Below are positions 1-20,991 of a stretch of 64,000 nucleotides of DNA, piece after piece. Every line of letters starts with the position of its first letter. Position 1 is the stretch's first letter. The stretch spans positions 1,398,001-1,462,000 of the forward strand of contig NC_087389.1 of the NCBI RefSeq assembly GCF_963675165.1, given 5' to 3'. The position numbers and the translations under genes were made by a program. The notes below the pieces were generated by a model. That model searched no databases, was not told the DNA's origin, and saw only the letters and a list, made by a program, of their open reading frames with translations. The DNA is from Halichondria panicea. Taxonomy: Eukaryota; Porifera; Demospongiae; Suberitida; Halichondriidae.

Positions 1-103
1 ATTACTGTCGATTTGAGGCGAGACGTACGTAAACTTACACGTTACAAAACACGAATCAAAGCATGCACAAAATGTGATACATTGCTAGTGTAGCACTTTT
101 AAC

Positions 104-165
104 TCCACCTCGGCAAGGCTTTCCTCAAGATCATCAGTGTAAAGCCAGTCTTCTGTTGTCGCCAT
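104..165 (-). CDS. possible first exon of a gene leaving the window on the left
   Basis: On the minus strand an ATG opens a frame reading MATTEDWLYTDDLEESLAEVE and then reaches a GT donor (GA|gttaaa). Unspliced, the frame runs into a stop six codons later. The acidic, non-repetitive composition and the position head-to-head with SIAH suggest a genuine first coding exon whose remaining exons lie to the left of the window. I do not recognise the family from 21 residues. The donor is weak, so this may simply be a short chance ORF. Confidence 0.35.
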
Positions 166-432
166 TTTCAGAGCACGTCTCGGTCGTGTGATACTAAGGA
201 AATTCCTTCAATATGTCACATGACAGAGATAAAAGGCTGAAGTAGGTAGTCAACACATGTACACGTACGTACATACGTACGTACACAGTACAGGATCAGC
301 AAGAACCTCTCCTATCACTCTTTTACGTGTATCCACAGGTAAGGAGAGCATGCCACAAGTACTAGTGATCTTGCTTAGCTTGTCAGAATTCTGTGTGTAT
401 TAGGTTCTGTATCAGAAACACAAAATTAATCC
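166..432. promoter_or_regulatory. intergenic region and probable promoter upstream of SIAH
   Basis: This is a gap of about 270 bases between the minus-strand start at 165 and the SIAH start. It contains a palindromic run of ACGTAC units near 261-285. No TATA box is obvious. If the left-edge exon is real, this is a shared divergent promoter. A possible 3' splice site (gtgcacag) ends at 442, inside the first codons of the longest SIAH frame, so part of this stretch could be a 5' UTR intron. Confidence 0.35.
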
Positions 433-1702
433 ATGTGCACAGGTTCCATAGTTGAGATGAGCAAACCTCCTCGTACGTTGAATGTTACCAGCCCTGAAGA
501 GATGGAAGTGGGGGAATTCCCTGCCCCACAGCCCCTACCAACGCCCACCGTAACAGCCGCCCTGCCCATCCAACCAATGATCCCTATACCACCACCCCCA
601 TCCACGGCCGACCTAGCCACCCTTTTCGAGTGCCCTGTGTGTTTTGACTATGTGTTACCCCCCATATTCCAATGCGAGTCCGGCCATCTAATATGTACTC
701 AATGCAAACCGAAGGTCCTATGCTGCCCGAGCTGCCGAGGCCCGTTAGGAGGAGTGAGAAACCTGGCCATGGAGAAAGTTGCAGAGACTGTTCAGTTCCC
801 GTGTAAGTACGTCCACTCAGGGTGCACTCTGAGATTCCTGCACAAAGCCAAACGAACTCATGAGGATGTGTGTGAATATCGACCCTATTCTTGCCCCTGT
901 CCGGGGACCTCGTGTAAATGGCACGGAAGTTTGGACCTTGTACTGGACCACTTACTCACAGCACACAAGACGATTACTACTCTTCACGGCGAAGACATTG
1001 TGTTCTTGGCCACGGACATTAACCTACCCGGAGCAGTAGACTGGGTGATGATGCAGTCGTGTTTCGATCACTATTTCATGCTGGTCCTGGAGAAGCAAGA
1101 AAGACACGAGGGGCATCAGCAGTTCTTTGCCGTGGTGCAGATCATAGGGACAGAGAAACAGGCTGAATCGTTTAGGTATGTACATGTGTGTGTGTATGTG
1201 TTGGCAGGTTACCATGCTAGTGAGCGTGGTTGTGTATGAAATGAATGACATTGTTGACATTTGTAATACTAGCAACTATCAGTAATGTGACATCCAACTC
1301 TTAACTTGTGACCAGCCCTAATTCCCTGACAGCTGCCATTTCCTTTTTTAGAACGAGGCTCCCCCCTATAGCTAGATTATGCTCACAGCTTCACATAATT
1401 ATAAGGTTTAGCTATAATACTAAAGCTTTTGTAAGTGTACAAGAACTTGTAATTAAATGTTGGCTCAGTGTACAGTCATAATTATCCTGTTTTTTCACCC
1501 TGTCCCATGCAGATACAAACTAGAGCTGATGGGCCATGGTCGCAAGCTGACATGGGAGGCAAAGCCACGGAGCATCCACGAAGGAATCGCGAGTGTGATT
1601 TCCACCAATGATTGTCTCATCTTTGAAACCACCATGGCACAACTGTTTGGCGAGAATGGAAACCTTGCCATCAATGTTACGATCTTCAAATCATTTTTCT
1701 GA
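433..1702 (+). CDS. SIAH1: SIAH-type RING E3 ubiquitin ligase
   Basis: Two exons, 433-1175 and 1513-1702, give about 310 residues (animal SIAH proteins are about 280-325). The N-terminus is proline-rich. It is followed by a C3HC4 RING ([13 protein letters not shown] ... [10 protein letters not shown]), the SIAH zinc fingers ([23 protein letters not shown]) and the substrate-binding domain ([19 protein letters not shown]). The splice joins F-R|Y-K-L-E exactly as in vertebrate SIAH. The family ubiquitinates substrates for proteasomal degradation as a dimer, in cytosol and nucleus. The first ATG is at 433. A second in-frame ATG at 457 follows a plausible 3' splice site and may be the true start. 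The symbol is by family similarity. Orthology to SIAH1 rather than SIAH2 cannot be decided here. Confidence 0.95.
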
Positions 1703-2644
1703 TTCATGTTATAATCATACAAGTTTCTCTTTTCTTTCCCTAGCTACCAGTATACACCATGCCATCCCATCCACCCCTCTCTTGTCAATCTGACCCTAAA
1801 AAATATAATTGTTGGAAAAAATTAATTTTTGACTGCAAAAAAGGAGGGTGGGGCTAGACAGTGATGATCTTTACCAACTCAAACATGTGGGCATGCATAC
1901 TACTATTAATACTATACTTGGCACTAGGAATTGGCGTGCTATTGAAAAGGTATATCCTATAGCTAGTGTTGACAATAACTGATCATATGATGAGCTGCTG
2001 AGAGGTTAAGATGTACGGCAGAGACTGAGCGGAGGCTTGGGAATATAAGCACAAGCTAAAGTTTACAAAAACCAAAGGTACATTATTTTGATCATAGATA
2101 GATATACAAACTAGCTCTAGCTTTTACTATGAAGCCAAAGATTACATAATTATAGAGTATAGTGTAGCCAATGCATGATCGCACCTTGCAGGATATCAGT
2201 GTGTAAGGGTTAGTTGCCTTAGTGTTGTCGTGGACTTGATTATGTTAGCGTACACGCAACAAATGCAACGTTCAGTAGCCTAAGTACCGATAGGTTACCT
2301 TTGCGTTGACGATTTTCATGTCCACAAAACCACAATATAATGTGTGAGATTTGTGTGGCTTGTTCAAAACCATTTGTTTTTATTGAGTCCTAAGCTCGAG
2401 TACTTGAAAGGCAGTAGTCTAAATACACCATTGATAACCATGGTTGGTTTGTCATCACACAACACCACACAGGTTATTCCTGTGCATATGAGACAATAGG
2501 GTACAACCCTTCACTATGATACCATCGTAGATAACAATGTCACAGCATTTGTGAGATTAAGCATTGTGTGAGATTACTCTGTGTTAGTGTTCATGAGATG
2601 CGTTATTTTTATGGTGTGTGTGTTCACTTGACTGCCCCCCAGGA
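1703..2644. other. intergenic: SIAH 3' end and DENND2 upstream region
   Basis: AT-rich sequence with no ORF of interest. A pyrimidine-rich 3' splice signal (gactgccccccag) ends at 2642, just before the DENND2 ATG, so the DENND2 5' UTR probably contains an intron and its promoter lies somewhere in this stretch or upstream. No repeats or RNA genes are seen. Confidence 0.5.
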
Positions 2645-5600
2645 ATGTCGGAAGAGGACGATGTGTTTAGTGAGGACGCAGCTGTCGTTAAACACAGTGG
2701 TAGCGGAGGCCTTGCCGCACTGATCGCCAAAACCAGACACACCGGTCAACTCAAGGACATTACAAAGAAAGACAACAAAGGTCACCTCCAACGAATACTC
2801 AGTGTTCCGGAACAATCCGCTCAATCAGCTGAGGGATCTAAAGTCACCTATCGCTCGTCGGTATCTGTAAGCCCGTCAAGTCGCAATGCGAAATGTTCGT
2901 CTGTTGTAGTCTTGTCTCAAAGCAAATCGCCACTACTACCACCACATATGACCTCTAACCTTAGCTCCCCATCCGCCGGCATTTCCTCTACGGGCACGGA
3001 AGACACACCCACTTCTGGGGATACGTCTCCAAACCAATCTGACAGCAAGCGACGAGAATCGAACAAACCAGTGCCCAAACCACGGCTCGTTAAGCAATCA
3101 ACGAGAGGGTCTGACTCATTGACTAAGGAATCGACTAAAGAATTGCAAGCAGAAGACTTAGAGAATGAGAATAGACAATGCTTAGAGGAACAGCCGTTGG
3201 AACCTGAGAAAACGGAGAAGAAATCGTTGCGTAGTCAGTCTGACAATACAGATGGACAAGCCAGTAAACCCATTCCAGTTCCAAGATCTACTAGAAGCAA
3301 AACTCAGTCTGATTTAGAAACAAAACCAGAGACACCCCAAAGTCCCGTTCCAAAGCCACGTTCTGCATCGAAGCTCATCACTGTTCAGAATGACGAGAAG
3401 GTCAAAGCTGTGAAAACCCTTCAAGCTCTGTTACCAACTGGGGGCAAGCAAAAGGAGGAACCTCTTGGCCCTGATGGACTGACACGTACAGAGAGGAGCC
3501 TCCAACAAATGCAGAAGTTGTTGAATGAGGAGTAAGCTAGCTATATTGCATTGTAATCCATCTCCTAGGTATCATAGTTTTCAAAAACTTGTAAATTAAG
3601 TTCATATTGCTTCAGAGTGCTCCTGGTTAGTTTTAATGGATGCTCATAGAAGTGAAGCCTTTTATACTAGTCTATGGTTGGCACCATTTACTAGGTGTCG
3701 TGTAGCTTGTACTGTGATCAGTTACCTTTTCACAAGGCAACATTAGGACAATTTCGTGTAGTGCCATACTATAATGATTATATTATATACCCCACATGAC
3801 ATTCTGTTTGTCACTGCTCCTCCCCCACACTCCCAGCACACAGAACAGTGAGACAATAGATCCATTTCCTTCCTCTGATACTACTGCCAAAGACACAACC
3901 TCCAACAAGCCAAAGCCTCCTCGCACAAGAACCACAGTGTCTGAAAGCTCTCCCCCCAAAAATGATGTTAGCGTTGGAGCTAGACCACCAAGCAAGTCAG
4001 TCAGTGATGACAAAGACTCTACCGTGGGTGCAACCAATAAACAGACTAACATAAAAGTAGCCAGTGTTGCCGTTAAGACGAGCAAGCCAGCTGTGGAGTC
4101 AAAGGAAAAGAGCCCATCGCCTGCCAGGGAGAATGCTCCCCCACAAGGGATAAGACCGTCTCCACCAAGACCATCTCCACCAAGAAAAGTCAGCAGTGAG
4201 GAGACTAACAAACCATCATTGCCTGCCAGGGAGAATGCTCCACCACAAGGGATAAGACCGTCTCCACCAAGACCATCTCCACCAAGAAAAGTCAGCAGTG
4301 AGGAGACTAACAGACCATCAGCTACTCAAGGCTCACCCTCTTCAGGCAGTATTACTACCAGTGACACAGATACAAGAGTCTCTCAAACTCCCAAAGAACC
4401 GGCAAAAGGCTCCGCTCCTCCGACCAGACCTGCTCCCCCTGCACGAATCCTGAAGCCACCTCAGAAGACGATTCAAATCAAATCGGATTTAAGTTGGATT
4501 AAGAGGAAGGACTCTATTGATAAGTACGACTCGAGCACCTCCCTATCCACCAGTCAAACTATGCCAGACCTTACCCCAAGTCCAGCACCAGTACGGAAAC
4601 CACTCCCCTACCGTAGTCATGCAATTATCACACCGACCACTCCTTCATCGGGACTTGCGTACGCACCACCTACCCTGAACTCCCACCCCAAGCCACCTTC
4701 GAATTCAAAACCCTTGGCAGTGTCAGGTTCAAAGTACAATCGTAATCGAGCTGGGACAGTTCTCAGCAACAATGAGCCAGTGGAGGCAGCCAAAAACAAA
4801 AGGAGGAGGAACAATTCTTTCACGAGGTCCACGAGTGATGACAGCATAGCCTCCAAAATTGCGGTCAGTACCTGTTGCTACAATGGCTAATTGTATTTGA
4901 TTAGCTACATGTACAATGTCATGCATTACTTAACAGTATTATATTTTAATTGCTTCACCCACATCACAGTTTGTACGGTGTTTCCTATATAGAGTGCTAG
5001 TCTGTTTTTCTGTGATGCTTGTGTAACTGTAACCCTTCGAATCAGCTAGCTAGTATACAGCACGTGTATCTTCTGCATTAATGTGCCCCGGCCACTCTCT
5101 AGCTGTTGTTTGTCCTCTGCTTAGGATGAGGGTAAGAGCAAGAGCAAGAAGCAGTCTCCTCCCAAGAAGCCTCCCAGAGTGAGGCATCTCAAGAACTCCT
5201 CTGACTCCAGACCCATCTCCATGATCGAGGCCAGTGCGGTACGTGAACTACACAAGTGCCTATAGCTTCGTTTATACATGTACTTGAAACAAGTAAGACA
5301 TTTATGTGATTTTCTCTCTACAGAATCAGCGGAGTAAGTCTCAGCAGTTTACAAGCAGCTGCTTGGTTGGGACCATGCCAAGAGATTTGCCTGAGGATAG
5401 TGCAGTAAGGGACCACCTGACATGCATACACACACCAACATACACACCTCTCTGTGCTTTGTACTATTGATATAGGATCAAGATTGTTTGTGTAGCCATT
5501 AAAACCTCTGCCCCCCCCCCCCCACACACACACACAGAGCCCCAAGAGAGGCAGGAAAGACTCTCAGTCAAAGCCAGAGGTGAGTGTTAGTAAGCCATAG

Positions 5601-8600
5601 ACTGGCTGCAGTGAATACAATATCACTTTGCCAATTACACCGTCCAGTTCAAAGCATTTCTCAACTCTTTAGCTATTAGCTATACTCTCCCTGCACTTTA
5701 ATACTCCCAACATTCCTTCTGAGTATATACAACCACCTTGAAGCCTCGCTGATTGTCAACACGTTAATGCTACAGGGGTATTAAATATTTAAGTATCTAG
5801 CTGGCTATGGCTTGAATCACATGTGTTTGCTGCGTCATGCTGCATGCACACTAATTAATGAGTACAGCTACCATAGTAAAAGTGCCTCATTGTTTAGCCT
5901 AGTCCGTTTTTTAATTTTAGGTACATATATTGTAGTTGTGTGCCCTGTGTCACTCTCACACATACTATGCACACACAAACAGAAAAAGGGGTTTCTTGGT
6001 CGATTCAGAAACAAGACTCAGTACAAGGCTGAAAGTAAGTGTATTCATGATATGGTATTCATGCATATGATATGGCTTGTTGTTGAAACCATTGTGGTTT
6101 GCCAGCTGGCAGTTTGGGGGCTGTCCAAGGGAGTTCCCCTCGTGTGTACACACGTTAATTATAATGATATAAGTGCATGTGCCTGGCCTTGTTGGCATTA
6201 TACACTTGTAAGTAAAAGTAGTTCAGTTAAAAGTAATCTGTAAAGAAAATGAGCTTCAAGAGAATGAGTATAAAGCGTATCTTCAAGCGCCACTCAGCCC
6301 CAGAGCTGCCTTGTGATGACAGGAGGCAGTCTGCAGAGCTTGCAACGTGTGAGTGTGTGTGGTGTTGTGTCCTGGGGTGGGCACTGTAGGTTGTGTATGC
6401 ATGGTGTAATTAACAGCCTGCATGGTATGTTTATTCACTGCATTTGTGTACCCTATACAGTGGACTTATTTGGTCAATAGTATTGACTATCGATCAGGCT
6501 CTAGCTAGTTATCATATGTATAGATCTACGTACTCATGTGTACGACTTGTGAATCAACAGTTTGTTATAGTTGGCTCTATTGAAAGAGTAATAAGACAAG
6601 CGTTGTATACTTGCTCGCTATATAATACTGTGGTTGTGTTTTTTCAACCAGTTAGAGTCTCTCTAGATGTGTGCCCACTGTAGAGCTAGCTGTAGTCCTT
6701 GTAGCTATAGTTACAAGTAACTTGACACAAGGCCTCGATCGCTACAAGTATGAACACTGATAGGCCACTTCCTCGACTATCCAAGCCACTGGTGTCCCCT
6801 AAACCACAGACTGGGGCTAGATTGTTAGTGTTCCCACGTAGATCATGTGACTCTCTCCATGTCAGACAGCTCTCCTCTAATCAATCTCCCGAGTGTCACT
6901 CTATCAAGATTCATCTCTGTTCTCACGATGACCAGGGTATTGATTATTGCAGGGTTCACTGATAAAGTGATTGACAAAAAACTGCCTCCTACCACCACCC
7001 ACACACAACCTACGTGTATATGTACTAAGTAGCCGTACTAAACCCTCTCCCCCACACACACACACACACAGCTCCCACCCTCCGCGAAGAACCGGACGAA
7101 GAGACTGATAGCAGCAGTGACGATGAGAAAGGGGGCACAATCAGTACGTATACATACATGTACGAGGCTTGAGGGTATACAATACCTCAGTCTGTACCTT
7201 ACAATAATATTGTGTTAACCAACTATGTACCCGTGCTCACATGACAATCATATGATCCTTACAGGTAGAATGCCTCGGCTCCGACATGTAACACCTAAAT
7301 CCAAGGTAAGCAAAATCGCTCCCAGAGTGTGTGTGGTGACATTTGACCTCCATACAGTCAACGGATCTCGATGACACAGAGTCCGAGTACCACCAGCTGT
7401 TTGAGTACGTGTTCGTGGTGGAACTCAAGGACAAAGGCAAGGGAGCATTGGACACAGAGATCACCTACACCTTCCCACCCGCGGTGAGACCTCTCACAGT
7501 GTGTGTGCATGTTCCTTGTTCCTTGTTCCCATTTAAGGCTGTACATGTGTACTGTATTTGCCACTATAGTATGTAATCATCTGCAAATCCACCCCACCCC
7601 TCTCCAGCCTGAGCAGTTGTTCTCTGGAAAGGACGCGGCACTACTTGCCATCCCTCAATTCTGTTTCCCCGACATCGACCAATGGAAGCCCACCAAGAGC
7701 TATAACAGTGAGAGCTTCTCCTTTGTGCTCACCGACATGATGGGCGGTCGCAGGTTCGGCTACTGCAGGAGACTGTTGGTGAGTAGGAAACTCTGAAAGC
7801 CTATAACTGTTAGTAAATTCTGGTTTCTGAAAACATACATATAGAGCTTTTTTAAGGATAGTGAATTCTAAACAAAGATCATTCTCTAGCACATTTCCAA
7901 AACGATTTTGACAAATTAGATTACGCTTTCACTCTTGTTTCAGCCGTCTGGAAAAGGTCCCAGACTTCCTGAGGTGTACTGTATCGTGAGTCCCCTCGGC
8001 TGCTTCTCCCTCTACGAAAAGGTACACTCATTATACACAACCCTGTGCCCATGTTCAAATTACCCCCCTCCCCCCGATCTGCACGCAGATCCTTGACGAG
8101 GTAGAGAAAAGGAGAGCTGTGTCGTCGTCGGCTGTGTTCACCTTCCTCAAGGCTATTCAGGCCAACCCCTTCCCCAGACCTGTGAGTGTGTTTGTGTATA
8201 ATTATAGTAAACTGTGAAATTGCAAGTCATTAAGAAAAATAATACTGAAAGTTGGTGTTTTGATCTGACAAGGCTTCTTGCTGATCAACTCACACCATGT
8301 ACAATTATTATATGATGTGTTTCCTCTTCCTACAGGGAAGGAGTGTGGAAGTCAGAGCATTTGGTGTAAGTATGCCATTTATGTTTTGTTTGTTTAATAT
8401 TTGTGTGTGTATGGAATTCAGACTTATGTATTGTCCTCGTTCCATTCCACAGGCTCGTGGTGCTGGACTGGAGACTGTGGTACTGACTCGACCCATGGAC
8501 TCAAGACTGGAGCATATCGACTTCTCCCTCCTCTTCTCTACTCTGAGCCCCCGCAAGATCATTCAAATATTCTCGTCCTTGTTGCTCGAGCGACGGGTCA

Positions 8601-10489
8601 TCCTCTGTGCCAACTCACTCAGTCTACTCTCTGGCTGTGCACACGCTCTCCTGGCACTCCTCTACCCCTTCGAGTGGCAGGTGACAAAGGAGTGGAGTGC
8701 ATGGGGGGGGGCTTTGTTCTATGGACCATCAGAACTCTGGTTACAGAGCCGGTTCTAATTGAAGGGGACTTATACACGTAGGACCCAGCCTTTATCATGT
8801 GTCCGTTAAATTGTCAGTAGAATCAGTGTACAAGTATTATACATGTAATAATCAGTTTTAATCGTTTCTTTCCCTGACAGCATGTGTTCATTCCTGTCCT
8901 GCCGAACAGTCTGATAGACTTTGTATGCTCACCGCTCCCCTACATCATTGGCATCAACCCGTCCCTCATCAAGGAGCTGGACTCCATGGAGATGGAGGAC
9001 GCCCTCGTCATCGACCTGGAAAAGAAGAAGTTTGTCATGAAGGTGAGGTATACAATGTATCATAATTATGTACTATGAATGTAGCTGTCAAATACTTAAA
9101 GTAGATTAATTGGAATTGTACAATATATATATTGTATGTGCATGTGTGTGTCTATGAATGCTCTCAACTCTGTAAGGGGTTATTATTGTTTTCGAAATTG
9201 ACACTGTCCTTTGTACTTATTTCCCTTGAGAATGTGACACACTGAAAATGCTTATCTGTGTATCTGTGTGTTTACTTACTTCTCTCACCCTTCCCCCTCC
9301 CCCATATTGTATAGATTGGGGACGAGACCTCTATCCTCCCCACAAAACTCTACCAATACCTGGAGCATTCTCTCAGCTCCTCTGTAGTTTCAGGGGAATA
9401 CAAGAAAGGGGCCACCTCCACCCGTCGGGCTGATGAGATCGTTGTTAACACCTTTATGACCTTCTTTGCATATCTCTATGGCGACTACAAGGCGTACATG
9501 AAGCCTGTTAAGAATGAGAAGGAGTTTCAGAGGCCGGAGTTCATTGAGACATTCAGTTCAAAGTCTACTAAAAGGGTATGTGGTGTATGGGTGGTTGTTT
9601 GAATGTCCCTAATTGTGTTGTTGCTATGGGTACAGTTTTTGGAGGCGTTCCAGATGTCACAGCTATTTGAGAACTTCATTGAGCAGCGAGAGAATCCAGC
9701 GAAAGAAGAGACCACTGCTCAGAGTATGTTGCTAGCTGTATGGTATTAGTCCATGCACTGTTGCTTCACTGTGTGCTCTTATGTTGCCTGTATGGTATTA
9801 GTCCATGCACTGTTGCTTCGCTGTGTGCTCTTATGTTGCTAGCTGTATGGTATTAGTCCATGCACTGTTGCTTCACTGTGTGCTCTTATGTTGCTAGCTG
9901 TATGGTATTAGTCCATGCACTGCTGCTTCACTGTGTGCTCTTATGTTGCTAGCTGTATGGTATTAGTCCATGCACTGCAGGGCTGCATCCAGGATTTTGG
10001 ATCAGGGGGGAGAATTGGGCTAATTAAAAATGTAGGAGGGGCGAAGTCATCAGAATTATAGCAATACAAATGAATCTGCCAGATCCTAGGGGGGGGGAGA
10101 ATTACCCCCCTCGCCCCCCCTCAATGCAGCCCTGCACTGTTGCTTCACTATGTGCTCTTATGTTGCCTGTATGGTATTAGCCCATGCACTGTTGCTTCAC
10201 TGTGTGCTCTGTCTTCATTGCAGGTCACTTTGAACAGCAGCTCCCTGTACTCCAGCCAAGATGTCGAGACATAGAAATGTAAGCTCTAGTTTACCATTTA
10301 GGGAGTAAAAATTAAGTCGTGTAGGTTTATTTCATTGTGATGATGGTTTTTACCGTAATCTCTACCTTTTCAGCTTTAGCTCAAAGTCAAGATTTGACAG
10401 ATGGAAATTAGCAAAAGGTTTGTACACAATATTCATCATAACGGTATTGAACATTTGCTTTGTTCCCTGCAGGAATGAAAAAGAAGTGA
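2645..10489 (+). CDS. DENND2: DENND2-family Rab guanine-nucleotide exchange factor
   Basis: About 21 exons, roughly 1,240 residues. A long disordered N-terminal half (exons 2645-3531 and 3837-4863) is rich in S/T/P and holds PVPKPR, PIPVPR and PVPKPR motifs, which match the PxxxPR ligand of CIN85/CD2AP SH3 domains. Small basic exons follow (5125-5238, 5324-5404, 5538-5579, 5983-6034, about 6298-6348, 7072-7143, 7265-7305). The tripartite DENN module then runs uDENN (7358-7483, LFEYVFVVELKD), cDENN (7608-7778, 7944-8021, 8089-8181, 8336-8365, 8453-8680) and dDENN (8881-9042, 9315-9575, 9636-9723 and three short last exons). Family members activate Rab GTPases, mainly Rab9 or Rab35, on membranes. 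The start was chosen at MSEEDD just after a splice acceptor. The exon near 6250-6348 has an uncertain 5' boundary. In the last three exons phase is consistent, but base positions may be off by one or two. Confidence 0.88.
4111..4320 (+). repeat. in-frame 102-bp tandem duplication inside the DENND2 coding exon
   Basis: Two nearly identical 102-base units (34 codons) lie in tandem. Each encodes PARENAPPQGIRPSPPRP followed by SPPRKVSSEETN. Each unit also holds an internal PSPPR doublet. The copies differ at only a few bases, including one K/R change, so the duplication is young or homogenised. Confidence 0.9.
9724..10221. repeat. ~62-bp tandem repeat filling a DENND2 intron
   Basis: About six copies of a unit containing tgtatggtattagtccatgc and then actgttgcttcactgtgtgc follow the donor of the exon ending at 9723. 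The copies are nearly identical, and one is interrupted by the MITE-like element at 9978-10134. The array ends at the acceptor of the next exon. Confidence 0.85.
9978..10134. mobile_element. MITE-like element, copy 1
   Basis: A 157-bp insertion inside one unit of the intronic tandem repeat. It starts CAGGGCTGCAT and ends ATGCAGCCCTG, perfect 11-bp terminal inverted repeats. The flanking CACTG is present on both sides (9973-9977 and 10135-10139) but only once in the uninterrupted repeat units, so it looks like a 5-bp target-site duplication. The interior holds ccaggatttt and opposed G and C runs that could pair. It has no coding capacity. A related copy lies at 45964-46072. Confidence 0.75.
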
Positions 10490-10831
10490 ATTGTTTGCGT
10501 GAAACTCAAGCAAGCCATTTTATATCACTGTGTGTATGTGAACCCCTTGCCCCTTGTTTGTGTGTAGCCTTGCTAGCCCAGCTAGTTTCCTATTTATAAA
10601 TTTAGAGTGCTTTAGTTTTGTAAACCACAAATTCTGCAATTCAGTTCCCTCAGCAATGAATTTGGTAAAGATCATTGTATAAATAAGTACCTTCGTTGGG
10701 TGGCTTGTCATGTGCAAAATAAGGGTGGAGCTGTCTTGCCTAGCCTAGCAACTTCAACTCAGAGCTCAACTTGTGTGTACTAGCTAATATTTAATAGTAT
10801 ACACAAATTGCAGGATAAAAACCATATGATA
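10490..10831. other. convergent intergenic gap between DENND2 and the minus-strand gene
   Basis: This holds the 3' ends of two converging genes. AT-rich; no ORF, repeat or RNA gene is recognised. Confidence 0.5.
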
Positions 10832-11455
10832 CTATACTTGTTGGTAATTAAAAACAATAGGATTGTCTGCATTCCATGTGATCTTCTTTCCAGTTTGCTT
10901 CTTGACAGGTGTTGTCCAGAGCCCCTTTCTTTTGAGCAATCTCTCCTCTCTTGCAAAAGCTGCTTCTCTTACTTTCATATCCTCCAGCTGTTTCTGTCGC
11001 GCCAGCTGTGTCTTCTCCTTCTGTTGAGGTGTCTTGGGGCTCATGATGATGAGGTAGTCACTAGTACTGTCAGTCTCCCTAGTACTGTCAGTCTCAGCAA
11101 TAACATCAGTGGTATTGGTTGATACTGTGTCTGTGGTGATACAACGCCCAGGTGGACTGGAATACTGGTGATTGTCACTGGAATGTTCACTTTGTCTGTT
11201 CTCGGAATGTGTCAACAGTTTTGCGCTCAATGCCTTTGATTTTGATTTTTGATTCTTTACAGTTCCTCTGGTTGTTTTAGCTCTTTTTGTTTTCCTTAAT
11301 GGGCAAGACTCTCCAGGCCTTGTTGAGCATCTAGTCTCTGTTTTTGGAAACAGTCGTTTTCTCAATTTTCTTGGACTTATTCGATGGAGGATAGGGGCTA
11401 TATCGACAGAGGACACTCTTCCTAGCCTCTCTGTGCTCTCTTTAGACATAGTCAT
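10832..11455 (-). CDS. intronless basic protein with a C-terminal coiled segment, family unknown
   Basis: A single open frame of 207 codons. An equally good start is the third codon (MSKEST). The N-terminal part is basic with an SPRKLRKRLF motif. A low-complexity S/T stretch follows. The C-terminal 70 residues are charged and probably helical (QQKEKTQLARQKQLEDMKV, REERLLKRKG). The end reads GKKITWNADNPIVF. KKITW fits the loose RVxF docking consensus for protein phosphatase 1, which is a motif match only. I cannot assign a family. Length, non-repetitive amino-acid content and a clean position between two genes favour a real gene. The lack of introns is unusual here and could mean a retrocopy. 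Confidence 0.6.
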   Translation of the reverse strand: MTMSKESTERLGRVSSVDIAPILHRISPRKLRKRLFPKTETRCSTRPGESCPLRKTKRAKTTRGTVKNQKSKSKALSAKLLTHSENRQSEHSSDNHQYSSPPGRCITTDTVSTNTTDVIAETDSTRETDSTSDYLIIMSPKTPQQKEKTQLARQKQLEDMKVREAAFAREERLLKRKGLWTTPVKKQTGKKITWNADNPIVFNYQQV

Positions 11456-11890
11456 TCACACAGGCGCTTTATGCAGTTAAAAACTCATGAAGGTTGTCAA
11501 GTCTGTTTTCAGTTTTGTTTGATAGGAAATGATCACTGATATCAAAGTTGAATAGATGTTCACGTTCTGTGTAAGTGTCATTAATGATCTTTACCAAACT
11601 GGAAAACATTTAGATTTCGTATTTCTATGATTTTAATTAAATTATCACCACTTCTCAGCTCAACTTCTTTTCCAATTTGCACATTTTTCACCATGCCAAC
11701 AACTACCGTGAAAATGTGCTACATTGTACCTTGGAGGTCTTTGCTTAGTGAGAGCTCACTACTGGACAGAGACATTGAACTAGGTATTATTATCTATTCG
11801 AAGCCCCATGACACAATGTGTGTAACTATGTATCCCTCACAGCCAATTATTCCTGATCTCTGAGGAAGTACAACTGCGTTTGCTTCCCCA
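11456..11890. promoter_or_regulatory. divergent intergenic region between the small basic gene and CNBD2
   Basis: About 435 bases between two divergently placed start codons, AT-rich in the middle. A frame upstream of the CNBD2 ATG is open from 11627 but ends before it. No clear TATA box. It probably contains both promoters. Confidence 0.4.
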
Positions 11891-20991
<9,101 letters not shown>

